Both the position numbers and the translations under genes were made by a program. Below the pieces are notes generated by a model that saw nothing but the letters and a program-made list of their open reading frames with translations, was not told the origin of the DNA and searched no databases. Of a stretch of 56,002 bases of DNA, positions 19,330 to 29,209 are shown one piece after another. How positions within the stretch are numbered: position 1 is the stretch's first letter; every line of letters begins with the position of its first letter. The stretch is taken from assembly GCA_965644295.1 (NCBI GenBank), contig CBFFRP010000260.1, forward strand, positions 1 to 56,002. Direction: 5' to 3'. Source of the DNA: Paraphysomonas bandaiensis (Eukaryota; Chrysophyceae).

Positions 19330-20625
19330 TTACTTATGCACGTGATGGAACTCACAGAGGAAGATCAAGTGTTTCCAGACTTTGCAATAGATAGTCAGTT
19401 ATGGAGGCACACGTACAGGAAAACAACTGCGACACGACCCACATGTAGCGCAAGGAAGAAATAGAGTTACTATGATATGTATGAATCCATCATGTGCTCT
19501 AAGATTATGTGCTTGGTGTAAGCGTCCTAAAACATACTATATGGATAGTGTGCAAGTATTAAGGAGCACTAGGTGTTGAGCGAGGATGTTATGAGAATTC
19601 CTTGTGTCGTCTTCGGAAAAGCATCACAGGTATATATATATATATGTATAAACTTTTCATTATTCAGTACTTCAAGAACGAGGTGTTGAACAACGAAGAG
19701 TTTGCAGTGATCATGAAGGATATTGGAGTCGGTCGTCGTAATATTAGCACTACCCGCATTCAGGCGAGAAACACACAACAGCACTTTCATGTAATATCGC
19801 ACATGTAAATTGTGCAATAGTAAGCTTACTATGTTAGGCAATGTGTATAATTGCTTACGTTCTAATATTTTATAGTTGATAGGATATACAGAAAGAAGTC
19901 AGACATTGTCCAATGGAGGTTCACATTCTCGATACTGTGAGCGAGCGAGGTATTGTGCATACCATCACGTATACAGTGCATAGAAGCGAGTTGGGAAATG
20001 TGGACTTGTCTAAGCAGAAATGGGACTGTGGAAAGTACCAACAAACAGGAGATGCGTAGTTTCTGCTTAAAGAGTTGTATCCGAATGGAATGCCACAAGA
20101 CCTATTTTCGGAGAAATACTTTCATAAAGAATGCTTTACTATGAGAGTAAAAAATATGCTTGCAGACGTGCCTGAAATGTTAGGCACGATTCACTCTACT
20201 TCAGAAGTTGATAATCGATTGCGATCCAAATCGTTTAGGACTATCAAAGCTCCTCTTGCTAATGATTCCAAGTCTTACAGGAGTTCGAAACGATGGACTA
20301 GCACCGGAGAAAGTTCTAGCAGGTGTTGTTGTCATATCCGCGTCAGATATATTTATTCTTATACATTTATAATGTACAACAGTTCTACTAGTCAGGCTTT
20401 ATTCAAAAAGAAAAAAAACAGTGTCCCGACTGTCACCAGTGGCTCTCGCGCAAGACCCTGCATCCCACCAGTGCATGTAGCACGTATTGTATTCGTAATA
20501 GTATCAGTCCGCCTGAGGTTTTTCTTTCCGGTTATATTGACGAGTTGAATCACCCTAATGATATCGCTGAGCTATCAGAATCGCCTGCTGAAGAAACTGC
20601 AACACTTTTTAGTTAGAATATCTGT
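19330..20625 (+). pseudogene. Interrupted Cys-rich coding remnant
   Basis: Several plus-strand stretches read like protein, but in different frames. About 19460-19560 gives CMNPSCALRLCAWCKRPK. About 20050-20320 gives LYPNGMPQDLFSEKYFHKEC and onward. About 20417-20625 gives KQCPDCHQWLSRKTLHPTS, then CSTYCIRNSISPPEVFLSGY and a clean stop. Between the last two lies a plausible intron (gtgttg/gttcta donors near 20310-20320, ctactag or tcag acceptors near 20390). CxxC pairs suggest zinc binding. I do not recognise the family; it may be a transposase or a decayed host gene. Confidence 0.35.
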
Positions 20626-20754
20626 TGTGTATTCCATATATTTTATGGCCGCATGTATATTATCGTTTAGTTGGACAATTACATATCTTTAATTTTAAAG
20701 AAATGTGTCTTTACTGTTGTTGCGTTGTTGCTCAGTGATAAAATTCATGCACGG
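20626..20754. other. Short spacer
   Basis: Nothing recognised before the solo LTR; its last 5 bp (cacgg, 20750-20754) are the left target-site copy. Confidence 0.3.
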
Positions 20755-21012
20755 TGTTGAGATCTGAAGATTCTATATACTTGCAATTGAGTGCAGTATT
20801 ATGTGAGATGCAAGGATCGAAAGATATACTGTATATGTAATTAGTACATTATATTGTGTAGTATGAAACTGAAGTAGAAGATTAGTGACTATACAGGATA
20901 CGATCACTGAGTGTGTGGTTTGTACACTATAGTAGTAAATGAATGGTGTTGAACACATCGAATACAACTTAGGAGAATAGTAAGCCCTAGCAAATAATGT
21001 CAACTTCTAATA
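20755..21012 (+). repeat. Solo LTR, copia family A
   Basis: tgttgagatctgaagattct... through caaataatgtcaacttctaata matches, in opposite orientation, the 293-bp LTRs at 23221 and 28221, with a deletion of about 38 bp. The 5-bp sequence cacgg flanks it on both sides (20750-20754 and 21013-21017). This marks an LTR-LTR recombination product that kept its target duplication. Confidence 0.9.
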
Positions 21013-21017
21013 CACGG

Positions 21018-21834
21018 TAGACGGTAGTGTTTAGTGTTTTACACTGTACTTGACTAGCTAGAACCTTTGACATACTACTAATAATAAATGATCACATTAA
21101 CCACTGCATGTAATATTCTAGCTAGTTGAAAAAACTTTTCTAATTCTGTTATAGCTAGATACTAGATCTGATGTAAAAGAGTTTGAAAATAGTCCTTATC
21201 TACACAGTCATGAAAATTTACATGTCATACACCCTGATAATACTAAACTGAAACCAAGACTATACACACAGAAAGGGGGAGGGGTCCTGGGGGCATAACA
21301 AGATTAATTTAAAAGGAATAAAACCGCTATCTTTTATTCAAAAGAATATCAGATATTAGTGTGTAGTCAAAAGAATATCAACACGCGAATTACAATATCA
21401 TTAACAGAACCAGACAAATTCACTGTTAAAAAGTATACATAAAACCAACTGTATGGAACTATTCAAGCAGTCACTAATCTACCTTCTACGAGTTACTTGT
21501 GCTCTTGCATGGAATCATAAGATTCGTTTGGCAACAAAGGCAGGGGATGTCAATCAAAGAAGATTATAGATATGTCAATATTTACTCATATATTTCTGAT
21601 TCCTACACCTGTTCATCTGAAAGACTCCTATATTCGATCTCATCGGAGTATAAGAGTGGCTAGCAGGACTATGAATGTATGTTCTTCGAGATCTAGCAAC
21701 TGCTCCACGTTGGCCTTCTTTAGCCCTAGCTGTGTCGATAGAGCATCGAGCTGGGTCCCTCGTCCAACTGGAAAGCCATTCACAGGGGAGTTGTGAACAC
21801 TATGTACCTTCCTGTCTTCTAGATGTTGGCAGTG
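21018..21834. other. Non-coding region
   Basis: No supported gene. AT-rich, with a GA-rich patch (agaaagggggaggggtcctg) near 21270. Confidence 0.35.
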
Positions 21835-21978
21835 AGTGTGCTGTATGTTGGAAAGGAAAATGTCAGAAACCCCCCCAAAAAAGCAAAAAAACCTCCAACG
21901 TGTCCATTCTGGCACCAAACCACCCAAAACCCCACAAACCGTGTCTTGATCGGCACCGGGCTCAACATACAGCACACT
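21835..21978. mobile_element. 144-bp MITE-like element with 16-bp terminal inverted repeats
   Basis: agtgtgctgtatgttg at 21835-21850 is exactly inverted at 21963-21978. The interior (aaccccccc, aaaaaagcaaaaaaacc, gtgtccattctggcaccaaa, gtgtcttgatcggcaccggg) matches 19065-19200 in reverse. No target duplication is evident. No coding capacity. Confidence 0.75.
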
Positions 21979-22365
21979 AAGCCCAAGTGTAGCTTCGTAA
22001 CGTGTCAAATATATCGTATCGGCAGTCCGCATCTTATTTTTCGGGAATAAATTGAAGCAAATATTCTCTATATTACTGATATAAAACTACGGCTAGTATA
22101 CATATAATTGTTATCTCAATATTAGAGGCGTCTTTACACAAAAATACACAAAGGATGCCAATACGATTCAGTTGTAAATAGCCGTCTCTTCTTACTACAA
22201 CAGTGCAGGGTTCTATGGAGAGACTAGCTATACTTTCAAGTATTGGTAGGAAACAAGAGATGCTATCAACAATTTCTCAGTGAGATACTAACATCTTTAG
22301 AGGTCTCGATGTTTCTGTTTTAAGGATCATCATCCGTCACTTCTGTTTAAACGGGAAGCATTTGA
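21979..22365. other. Non-coding region
   Basis: No gene seen. Confidence 0.3.
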
Positions 22366-22720
22366 AGTATCAGGCTATGTATATGCTGGTAGGCAGGAAC
22401 TGGTGTGGTTTCGGGGAATGCTGTGGTCGAACTGAGACTTCAACTGTACGAATCCACCCAATTCTTCCTGTTGCTGGATACAGCCAGAGCACTCGTGACT
22501 TAGCGTTAGATTTTGTGGTGTGATTTATCTCACAAGTATCAGAAATTGTATGTGGTGGTTATTAGAGAGAATTCCTATAAATGAAATAGAAGTTCATAAA
22601 TGTCTTGTCTATGGTAAGGCTGGCTGAAAAGTTGGAGTCATACGTCCGCCTGTTTGTCCTCTATTTGGTTTCGGTGGTTGCGTATCTGTCAGTTATGTAT
22701 CGTGGTGGGAAGGAGGGAAT
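22366..22720 (+). pseudogene. Copia RNase H end, family C, deleted and frameshifted
   Basis: tatcaggctatgtatatgct... corresponds to the EYQAMYAG-type RNase H segment seen on the minus strand at about 12961-13060. After an internal deletion it continues with ggtgtgatttatctc and agaagttcat, and then with the same post-coding tail as 12540-12656. Several stops interrupt it. Confidence 0.7.
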
Positions 22721-23084
22721 GTTGAGTTTTGCTGTTTCGGAGCAAGTAAAAGCTGTGGTTATAAGGTAATGGAATTATGACTGTTACTCGAAGAATACAG
22801 TTGTGGTTAGCAGTATTATGAGAACTAATGTCATGATAGCATAATTTTAATTGTGACACTAAAATATATTGGCCGTACAAGATCGTTACTATCTAAGATT
22901 GTATAAAAATGATTGGTAGTTAAGGTCCCATGAATATGGTGAATGACAAAGATTGATAAGAGATATTGTTTATATATCTAAACTCTCTATTTTACTTTTA
23001 CCTTTTACTAATTCTACAATCTTTGAGTGAATACACGTTCAGTTAACTTAGTATATTATCCAATTGTGTCAATTTCTAACAAGG
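22721..23084. other. AT-rich non-coding, possible LTR remnant
   Basis: It follows a copia 3' coding end and so is expected to contain its LTR. No second copy in the window allows the boundary to be drawn. Confidence 0.3.
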
Positions 23085-23160
23085 TTATGTATGCCGGCAT
23101 GCAGGAATTGGTGTGGCTGGGGGGGGTAGGCTGAACTAGGATTTCGACTGTACGAGCCTT
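23085..23160 (+). pseudogene. Second copia RNase H scrap
   Basis: gttatgtatgccggcatgca... reads VMYAGMQELVWLGGV, the same RNase H segment as at 22366 and 12961, followed by stops. It lies immediately upstream of the complete copia element. Confidence 0.6.
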
Positions 23161-23220
23161 GTAGTTCAATGTTGTAAGGCAAATACAAGCCACAAGTTGA
23201 CAGTAAACGATAGTGTTATT

Positions 23221-23513
23221 TAACAGAAGTTGACATTATTTGCTAAGGTTTACTATTCTCAACTGATAAGATGAAATTATAATCATTACATGATAAAGAA
23301 CCTAAGTTGTGTTCGATGTGTTCAACACCATTCATTTACTACTATAGTGTACAAACCACACACTCAGTGATCGTATCCTGTATAGTCATCCACTTCTACT
23401 TCAGTTTCATACTACATAATATAATGTACTAATTACATATATATCTTTCGATCCTTGCATCTCACATAATACTGCACTCAATTGCAAGTATATAGAATCT
23501 TCAGATCTCAACA
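23221..23513 (-). repeat. 3' LTR of copia A
   Basis: Spaced exactly 5000 bp from the other LTR and identical by eye. In element orientation it begins TGTTGAGATC and ends CTTCTGTTA, that is TG...TA rather than TG...CA. Confidence 0.95.
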
Positions 23514-23529
23514 CTCCCCCTCAATTGAG
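23514..23529 (-). other. Polypurine tract of copia A
   Basis: On the minus strand ctcaattgagggggag directly precedes the 3' LTR, the expected place for plus-strand primer synthesis. Confidence 0.75.
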
Positions 23530-23638
23530 TGTTGTACTATGACGCCTCCCAGCTATTGAATGCCTGAGATAAAAAAAATTCTTGACAGTAAAATAGACTC
23601 ATCTCTAAGTCTAAACCTCTGTCTAAAAAACTCAGTAC

Positions 23639-26032
23639 CTACTTGCGCCTTCTTTTATCCCTTGGTCCCTCATTAATCACTTCAGTGGAACTCTTAACTT
23701 TCTCTCCAAGATTTCTCTTTCTCTGCTCCATATATGATAAACCAACCAATGACTTTGTATAAATATCTGCTGCTTGTTGCGATGTATGCACATGCACTAA
23801 CTTAATCGTATTGAACTGATTGGGATCCACGTGCTCTCTCACCATGTGATACTTAATCTCAATGTGCTTCGACTTCTTGTGAAACACTGGGTTTTCGGCC
23901 AAATCCTGGGCACTCTGACTGTCGATGAAGAATGGTGTGGGTTTGATGAGCCTCAAATTAATCTCACCCGTCACCCCCCGAACCCATAGCACTTCTTGGA
24001 GACCCGAGTAAATACACTGATACTCAGACTGCATGCTTGACGTTGCCACTGTCGTCTGCAGTTTGGACTGCCAGACTATAGGCCCTCCCGCTGCAAACCC
24101 AACGTACCCCGACGTGGACTTCCTGGAGAGCTGATCTCCCGCCCAATCCGCGTCAGTAAACATATGGAAGTCGAACCGTCTACTCCCATATTGAATCCCT
24201 TTGTCAATAGACCCACGAATATATTGCCATACATGTGTTAATAGCTTGCATACTTCAATATTCACCTTATTACTGAACCGAGACAGTACTCCCACTGCAT
24301 AGGCAATATCCGGCCTCGTGTTCATCGATAGATATAGTAATGCACCTATCAGCGGCCGATATGGGAAGTTATCTACTATAAGCTGTTCCTCCTCGGTATG
24401 CTCATGCCGTGCCCCTTTTGCCACTAAATCCATTGCTTCCGCCGGTAGAGGACTCTTCCGTACCTTTCGCGGTGACCCAAGATACTTTTCAAACTTTTCT
24501 AAGATCTTAGCCGCATATACTGATTGGTCAAGACGAATATACTCTGGCGTTCTTGTGACTCGAACATTCAGAAAATGTTCCATCTCGCCCATATCCTTCA
24601 TATCAAACCGGGCACACAGTTGAGCTTTAATATCCTTCACTATGTTGACATCACGACCTAACACTAGGATATCATCCACATATATCGTTAATAATATCAA
24701 TTCATCGCCCTTATACTGATAATACAAACACGGGTCTAATACACATGGTTTAAAATGCATAGATCGTATGAATTTATCCAATGTTTTCCACCACGACCGC
24801 GGGGAACTCCGAAGCCCGTATAACGACTTCTTCAACTTAAAGCAGTACCCCTCAGGCAGCTGAAAGTCCGGAGTTGCCTTCATATATACATCCCCCTCTA
24901 TATCTGCATATAGAAATGCGTTAGACACATCCAGTTGATGAATTACCATGTTCATCACGAAAGCTATGGCGATTAACAGTCGCACTGTTACCCCCTTAAC
25001 AACGGGTGCGAAATGGTTCGCCCAACCACTCGACTGCTGTCCACAACCGATTGCTACAAGACGAGCCTTATATCGGCGGACCTCTCCCTCCTTATCGTAC
25101 TTCTTTCCATAGACGTACTTGGAGTGCAGTGGGACGACTCCGTCCGGTATACGAGTCACCTCCATGGTATCTCGCTTCGCCAAACCCTCTCGCTCTACAC
25201 GGCGAGCTCGTCTCCACTCCCTGTGCTCGGCACTCTCCAAGGACTCACGATGTGTCTGAGGCACTGTCGACTCTTCCGCTGACATCCACACTGAGTCTGC
25301 CTCCTGTAAAAGGTCACTCACATCACTCTCATCACTCAAATGATGGATTTGTCCTAACACCGACACATTCGTTACCGTCCTTGGAGTTCTTGCGCGTTTG
25401 CCGTGCGGATGATTCTCGGCAGGGGTCCCTTCCCCCGAAGGTAATGCTGAGTCAGCCTGGGGCTGCACCTGCCCACTTTCCGACTGCTGTGGCACCACTC
25501 CGCTGATACCGCCGTCACGGTTGTCAGTAACTCTGGCCCTAACCACCCTCTGCGCAAGATCCTCTGTCATCTTCTTGATGTCAGCAATATGAATAGGAGT
25601 TTTATCCTCCACTTGAACCTGGTTACCAGTAACCAACGACCGGTATCCCACAATAAGTCCCTTCCTTATCACCACTCTGTTAGTCTTGTATAGCAGACCA
25701 CCATCCTCATGGTGCTTTCCGATAAGATACTCAAACTCACCCGGTTGACGAGCCTCGGGATCTATAGCCACTTGAGCCTCCTCCAGCTCTCTATAATAAT
25801 CCTGAGACCTCTCAGGTACCGATTCATCAAATAATACATGTACAGAGTGTACTACGGTGTCCCCCACTAGCACCTTGTATCCTTTTCGATCAGCTGGATA
25901 CCCTATGAAATAACCTGTCATTGCTTTGTCCTCCCAGTCCTTCCTCCTGTCGGCCTTGGGTGTTAGCACATATGCTTTGCACCCCCATTTCCGTAGCCAC
26001 GATAGGCTGGGAACGCTCCCCCTGGGACACAC
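23639..26032 (-). CDS. Copia A pol, reverse transcriptase-RNase H part
   Basis: A frame opening after a TGA at 26033-26035 (its first start-like codon is GTG, so not a real start) encodes the end of the integrase region (PSLSWLRKWGCKAYV). It continues with an RT (RRYKARLVAIGCGQ, IHQLDVSNAFLYADI, catalytic YVDD in LTIYVDDILVLG). RNase H follows (MFTDADWAGDQLSRKSTSGY, SSMQSEYQCIYSGLQE, FFIDSQSAQDLAENP) to a natural C-terminus. It should be the continuation of the upstream Gag-integrase frame and is displaced by -1 relative to it. RT and RNase H look intact. Confidence 0.92.
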   Translation of the reverse strand: MCPRGSVPSLSWLRKWGCKAYVLTPKADRRKDWEDKAMTGYFIGYPADRKGYKVLVGDTVVHSVHVLFDESVPERSQDYYRELEEAQVAIDPEARQPGEFEYLIGKHHEDGGLLYKTNRVVIRKGLIVGYRSLVTGNQVQVEDKTPIHIADIKKMTEDLAQRVVRARVTDNRDGGISGVVPQQSESGQVQPQADSALPSGEGTPAENHPHGKRARTPRTVTNVSVLGQIHHLSDESDVSDLLQEADSVWMSAEESTVPQTHRESLESAEHREWRRARRVEREGLAKRDTMEVTRIPDGVVPLHSKYVYGKKYDKEGEVRRYKARLVAIGCGQQSSGWANHFAPVVKGVTVRLLIAIAFVMNMVIHQLDVSNAFLYADIEGDVYMKATPDFQLPEGYCFKLKKSLYGLRSSPRSWWKTLDKFIRSMHFKPCVLDPCLYYQYKGDELILLTIYVDDILVLGRDVNIVKDIKAQLCARFDMKDMGEMEHFLNVRVTRTPEYIRLDQSVYAAKILEKFEKYLGSPRKVRKSPLPAEAMDLVAKGARHEHTEEEQLIVDNFPYRPLIGALLYLSMNTRPDIAYAVGVLSRFSNKVNIEVCKLLTHVWQYIRGSIDKGIQYGSRRFDFHMFTDADWAGDQLSRKSTSGYVGFAAGGPIVWQSKLQTTVATSSMQSEYQCIYSGLQEVLWVRGVTGEINLRLIKPTPFFIDSQSAQDLAENPVFHKKSKHIEIKYHMVREHVDPNQFNTIKLVHVHTSQQAADIYTKSLVGLSYMEQRKRNLGEKVKSSTEVINEGPRDKRRRK

Positions 26033-28236
26033 TCATATGGAGACATCCATCCTTGCCACGTCCGAGTTGGCATTCGTCGCACAATGTAACATGCAGTTTG
26101 ATAAGCATCAAACCAGTACGACTTTGGAAGTCCAGATGCCGTCAACATCGTCAGTGTCATCTCCCCAATTGTTCGGAATTTCCTCTCAGACACCGCGTTG
26201 AGCTCTGGCGTGTCTCGTGTTGTATGTGACACCCGAGTCCCATATCGCTGCAACAGATACTCTCTTATTTGCTGACTAATAAGTTCGGATCCTCCATCGG
26301 CATGATACTCCACTATACGGTTCCACCCCTCGTACTTCACTAAGTGGACCTCGCACAAGTGTCGTAGACATTTGAACACCTCCTCTCCGCTTCGAGTCCT
26401 CAATCCATATTCCCATATCATCTTTGTTGCTAAGTCCGTAAATAGGAGCACGTACTTATACCCTTGTCTGGATTCACAATTGAGATAGACGGAGATGTCC
26501 GCTGTTACTCTTTCCAGGAACCTGACTGCGCTTAGCTCTTCGTTGTCCCGTGATTTGAACGAATGCCTGGTTATCTTCGCCTTGGCACACCATTTACACA
26601 GGGGTTTCTTGCAACTCTTCTCCTTTGCCTTCGAAAGGTGATGTCGTTGTAGTCCTGATCCTCTGAATAACATGTGTCGGTGAGCTTCTATTAACTTCGA
26701 TTTCGAGACATGTCCAGTACGCTCATGTAAGCGATCCAACGCATCTTGTCCTGTATTATCCGACAAATTTACCTCCTCCATCTGATTGCACATAGACACA
26801 TTTGGCAGATTTAACACCTCCATCAAGTCCACATACGGCATTCCTCCATGCTCATCGTACTCTCCAGTCAACACCTCGTTTCCAGAGTCCAATTCCACGA
26901 TTTTAGGCTTTCGAAGCAGTTGTAATCCGTATCCCATTGATCTCAGCATTCCTCCTGACACAATGTTCTTCACCGCTTCTTCACTAACTCTGATGTCTCT
27001 CCATTCCCCGAATGTACCAGTTCCCTGTGTCTCCAATTGAGAACCCTTTCTAGTTAGTTGGATTGCCCCAAACTCAGGAGTAAATGACTCCAGTGCAATT
27101 TTATCCTTTACTATAAACAGTCTTTTACTTGCACAACTGTCCAGATATACACGAGGTTCTTCCGACGTATCCACCGATAGCAAAACCTCTTCTCCAAACA
27201 TATTCGCTTCATCATCCGACGACTCTCCGTCGTTGACGTATTTCTTCCATTCTGTCTCGAATTTCCTGTTCGATTTTCGAGGATTCTCATTATCCGGGTT
27301 TTTTATGTTCTTCCGTTTTTTCGACTTGCACTGTCGGGCTTTATGACTAAAATCTCCACAGATATGACAACCAGTATAATCCTTTGATCCTGGCTGCTGC
27401 ACACTCTTCGAAGCTTTTTCCTTTGTCTTCCCTTTTCTTTTGAACTTGTCCATTTTTCTTTGTCGTTCCTTAGCATAACAATTCGCTGCTACATGTCCCT
27501 TCTTCCGACAAAATGAACAAACCACTGGCTCCTTCGACGCCGTAAAATTGATCTCTTCAGATTTGTCTCCCTTTAGTTTCTTCAGCTGCGTCATAGCCTC
27601 GTCATACTCTTCACAAGCCTCTTTCACCGAATCAAATGTAGTTGTTGCTTTAGGCATCATCGCTACCGACATCCATAAATCATGTAATTCCTCTATCTGC
27701 AGCGCTGCTTTTATCTTTGCTAATTTACTTGCCTCTGTCTGCGGTTGTCCCAATTTTATGAGCTTCTGGATTATACCGTTCAGTCGATCTACCCCAACAG
27801 ACACCTTTTCCCCCGGCCTTATTTTGAACGAATGGTATTCTGCCGTAGTCTTCTCCAATACAGTCCCAATCTCGCCTCTGAACCTATCAACCAGTGTCTG
27901 AAGGAGCTCACTGGATAACACCTCCTTAGCAGGATCATCAGCAGGTAAAATTGCCTTCCCCTCCAAATATTGATTGGCTACCTCCAACACATCAGGGTCA
28001 TGCTCGCAAGCCTCCCAAATAGTACTAACACAGGTATCATTACGCTCTCTCCATGACTCTAAATTCCTTCCTCCGGCTGGCGGGTCCTCCAAGCCAAGAT
28101 GGTTTCGGTTTTTCTTCATTAGATGCATCTTGATTTTTCTCGCTGAATAGTCTGCTTGGTTCTTGTCAAACCGTAGCTTCTTGTCATCTTCCCCATCCCT
28201 ACAACTACCATCCGCTACCATAACAGAAGTTGACAT
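25963..28236 (-). CDS. Copia A gag-protease-integrase
   Basis: 757 residues. Gag has two CCHC knuckles (CSFCRKKGHVAANC from residue 240, CHICGDFSHKARQC from 290). The protease has the active-site motif YLDSCAS around residue 366. The integrase has HHCC (H504, H509, C547, C550) and the triad D580, D647, E684 (TADIS, HADGG, NAVSERK). The ATG at 28236 lies 16 nt inside the LTR, so translation runs through the LTR end and the primer-binding site. The frame ends at MSPYECVPGG... where homology to other copia proteins switches to the next frame. Confidence 0.93.
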   Translation of the reverse strand: MSTSVMVADGSCRDGEDDKKLRFDKNQADYSARKIKMHLMKKNRNHLGLEDPPAGGRNLESWRERNDTCVSTIWEACEHDPDVLEVANQYLEGKAILPADDPAKEVLSSELLQTLVDRFRGEIGTVLEKTTAEYHSFKIRPGEKVSVGVDRLNGIIQKLIKLGQPQTEASKLAKIKAALQIEELHDLWMSVAMMPKATTTFDSVKEACEEYDEAMTQLKKLKGDKSEEINFTASKEPVVCSFCRKKGHVAANCYAKERQRKMDKFKRKGKTKEKASKSVQQPGSKDYTGCHICGDFSHKARQCKSKKRKNIKNPDNENPRKSNRKFETEWKKYVNDGESSDDEANMFGEEVLLSVDTSEEPRVYLDSCASKRLFIVKDKIALESFTPEFGAIQLTRKGSQLETQGTGTFGEWRDIRVSEEAVKNIVSGGMLRSMGYGLQLLRKPKIVELDSGNEVLTGEYDEHGGMPYVDLMEVLNLPNVSMCNQMEEVNLSDNTGQDALDRLHERTGHVSKSKLIEAHRHMLFRGSGLQRHHLSKAKEKSCKKPLCKWCAKAKITRHSFKSRDNEELSAVRFLERVTADISVYLNCESRQGYKYVLLFTDLATKMIWEYGLRTRSGEEVFKCLRHLCEVHLVKYEGWNRIVEYHADGGSELISQQIREYLLQRYGTRVSHTTRDTPELNAVSERKFRTIGEMTLTMLTASGLPKSYWFDAYQTACYIVRRMPTRTWQGWMSPYECVPGGAFPAYRGYGNGGAKHMC
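28205..28220 (-). other. Primer-binding site of copia A
   Basis: On the minus strand the bases after the 5' LTR are TGGTAGCGGATGG. TGGTAGCG equals the start of the Ty1 primer-binding site (complement of the initiator tRNA-Met 3' end, CGCUACCA). Family B has TGGTAGCGAGCG at the same place. Confidence 0.75.
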
Positions 28237-28513
28237 TATTTGCTAAGGTTTACTATTCTCAACTGATAAGATGAAATTATAATCATTACATGATAAAGAA
28301 CCTAAGTTGTGTTCGATGTGTTCAACACCATTCATTTACTACTATAGTGTACAAACCACACACTCAGTGATCGTATCCTGTATAGTCATCCACTTCTACT
28401 TCAGTTTCATACTACATAATATAATGTACTAATTACATATATATCTTTCGATCCTTGCATCTCACATAATACTGCACTCAATTGCAAGTATATAGAATCT
28501 TCAGATCTCAACA
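28221..28513 (-). repeat. 5' LTR of copia A
   Basis: See the 3' LTR. The gag ATG (28236-28234) is inside this LTR. Confidence 0.95.
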
Positions 28514-28518
28514 TTATT

Positions 28519-29209
28519 AACTTGTTTTATCAGAAGTTATCTGTGATAATGACTAGCATTCCAATCTGTCTTCTATCACAGACGACACCCACAGCTCTCA
28601 CCTTGGACATATATATGCCCTTACTCTATACCAATCTACTGTACCTATTGCCTATTGGACTGTACATATCCTACACCCTACACCGTATTGTCATCATACA
28701 CCGTATAATGGTATACCGTTACCCTACTGTAGCTGGCTGTCTTCACTACACTGTATATATCCTGCAAACTATACACCCACAGTATAGTGCAGTATACAGC
28801 TGTATACTACCAAGCAAGCCAAGCTCACACTCCAACGACAGTCAATCTCCTATACGGGGATGGTAACAGTCAATTTCTCACATATTTTACTAATTTAGAA
28901 TTGAGTGAGTAAATTTTCACCACCCTAGTGTCAAATCTTGATATCATGCAATACGTACTCAGTACTCATCATGGGGTGGTTGTGCAAATTGATTTGCTTA
29001 AAAAGTGATGACTTTGCAATGAAAAAGCTGATGACCAAATAGATGAACAAATCGATTATCCCCATATTCAATAGTAGTTGACAGAATCTCGGCTACGAAT
29101 AACACCACAATATTGCCAACAAAAACCGATAGAAAAGCAATTAACCAGAATAATATAATTATGGTGGTATAAAATAACTGAGAATTATAATTAAATCACA
29201 CTCATTACC
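28519..29209. other. Non-coding region
   Basis: No supported gene. It contains a cluster of tatac/gtata inverted words (acagtatagtgcagtatac, cagctgtatact) around 28770-28810. The last 200 bp are AT-rich and form the 3' flank of the reductase gene. Confidence 0.35.

Larger units (their letters stand above)
23221..28513 (-). mobile_element. Complete Ty1/copia retrotransposon, family A
   Basis: A 5293-bp element on the minus strand with 293-bp LTRs (23221-23513 and 28221-28513) that look identical. It is flanked by the 5-bp target duplication ttatt (23216-23220 and 28514-28518). Gag, protease, integrase, RT and RNase H are present in copia order. LTR identity implies a very recent insertion. 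The only visible lesion is a frame change near 26030 in pol. It landed next to older copia debris. Confidence 0.96.

Noticed and set aside
26000-26050. Programmed -1 frameshift in copia pol
   Set aside because: The site lies between integrase and RT rather than gag and pol, and no convincing X-XXY-YYZ heptamer with a downstream stem is visible. A simple one-base lesion is more economical, so it is reported only as a possibility.
24318-27901. Plus-strand ORFs opposite the copia element
   Set aside because: Antisense shadows of the gag-pol frames without domain features.
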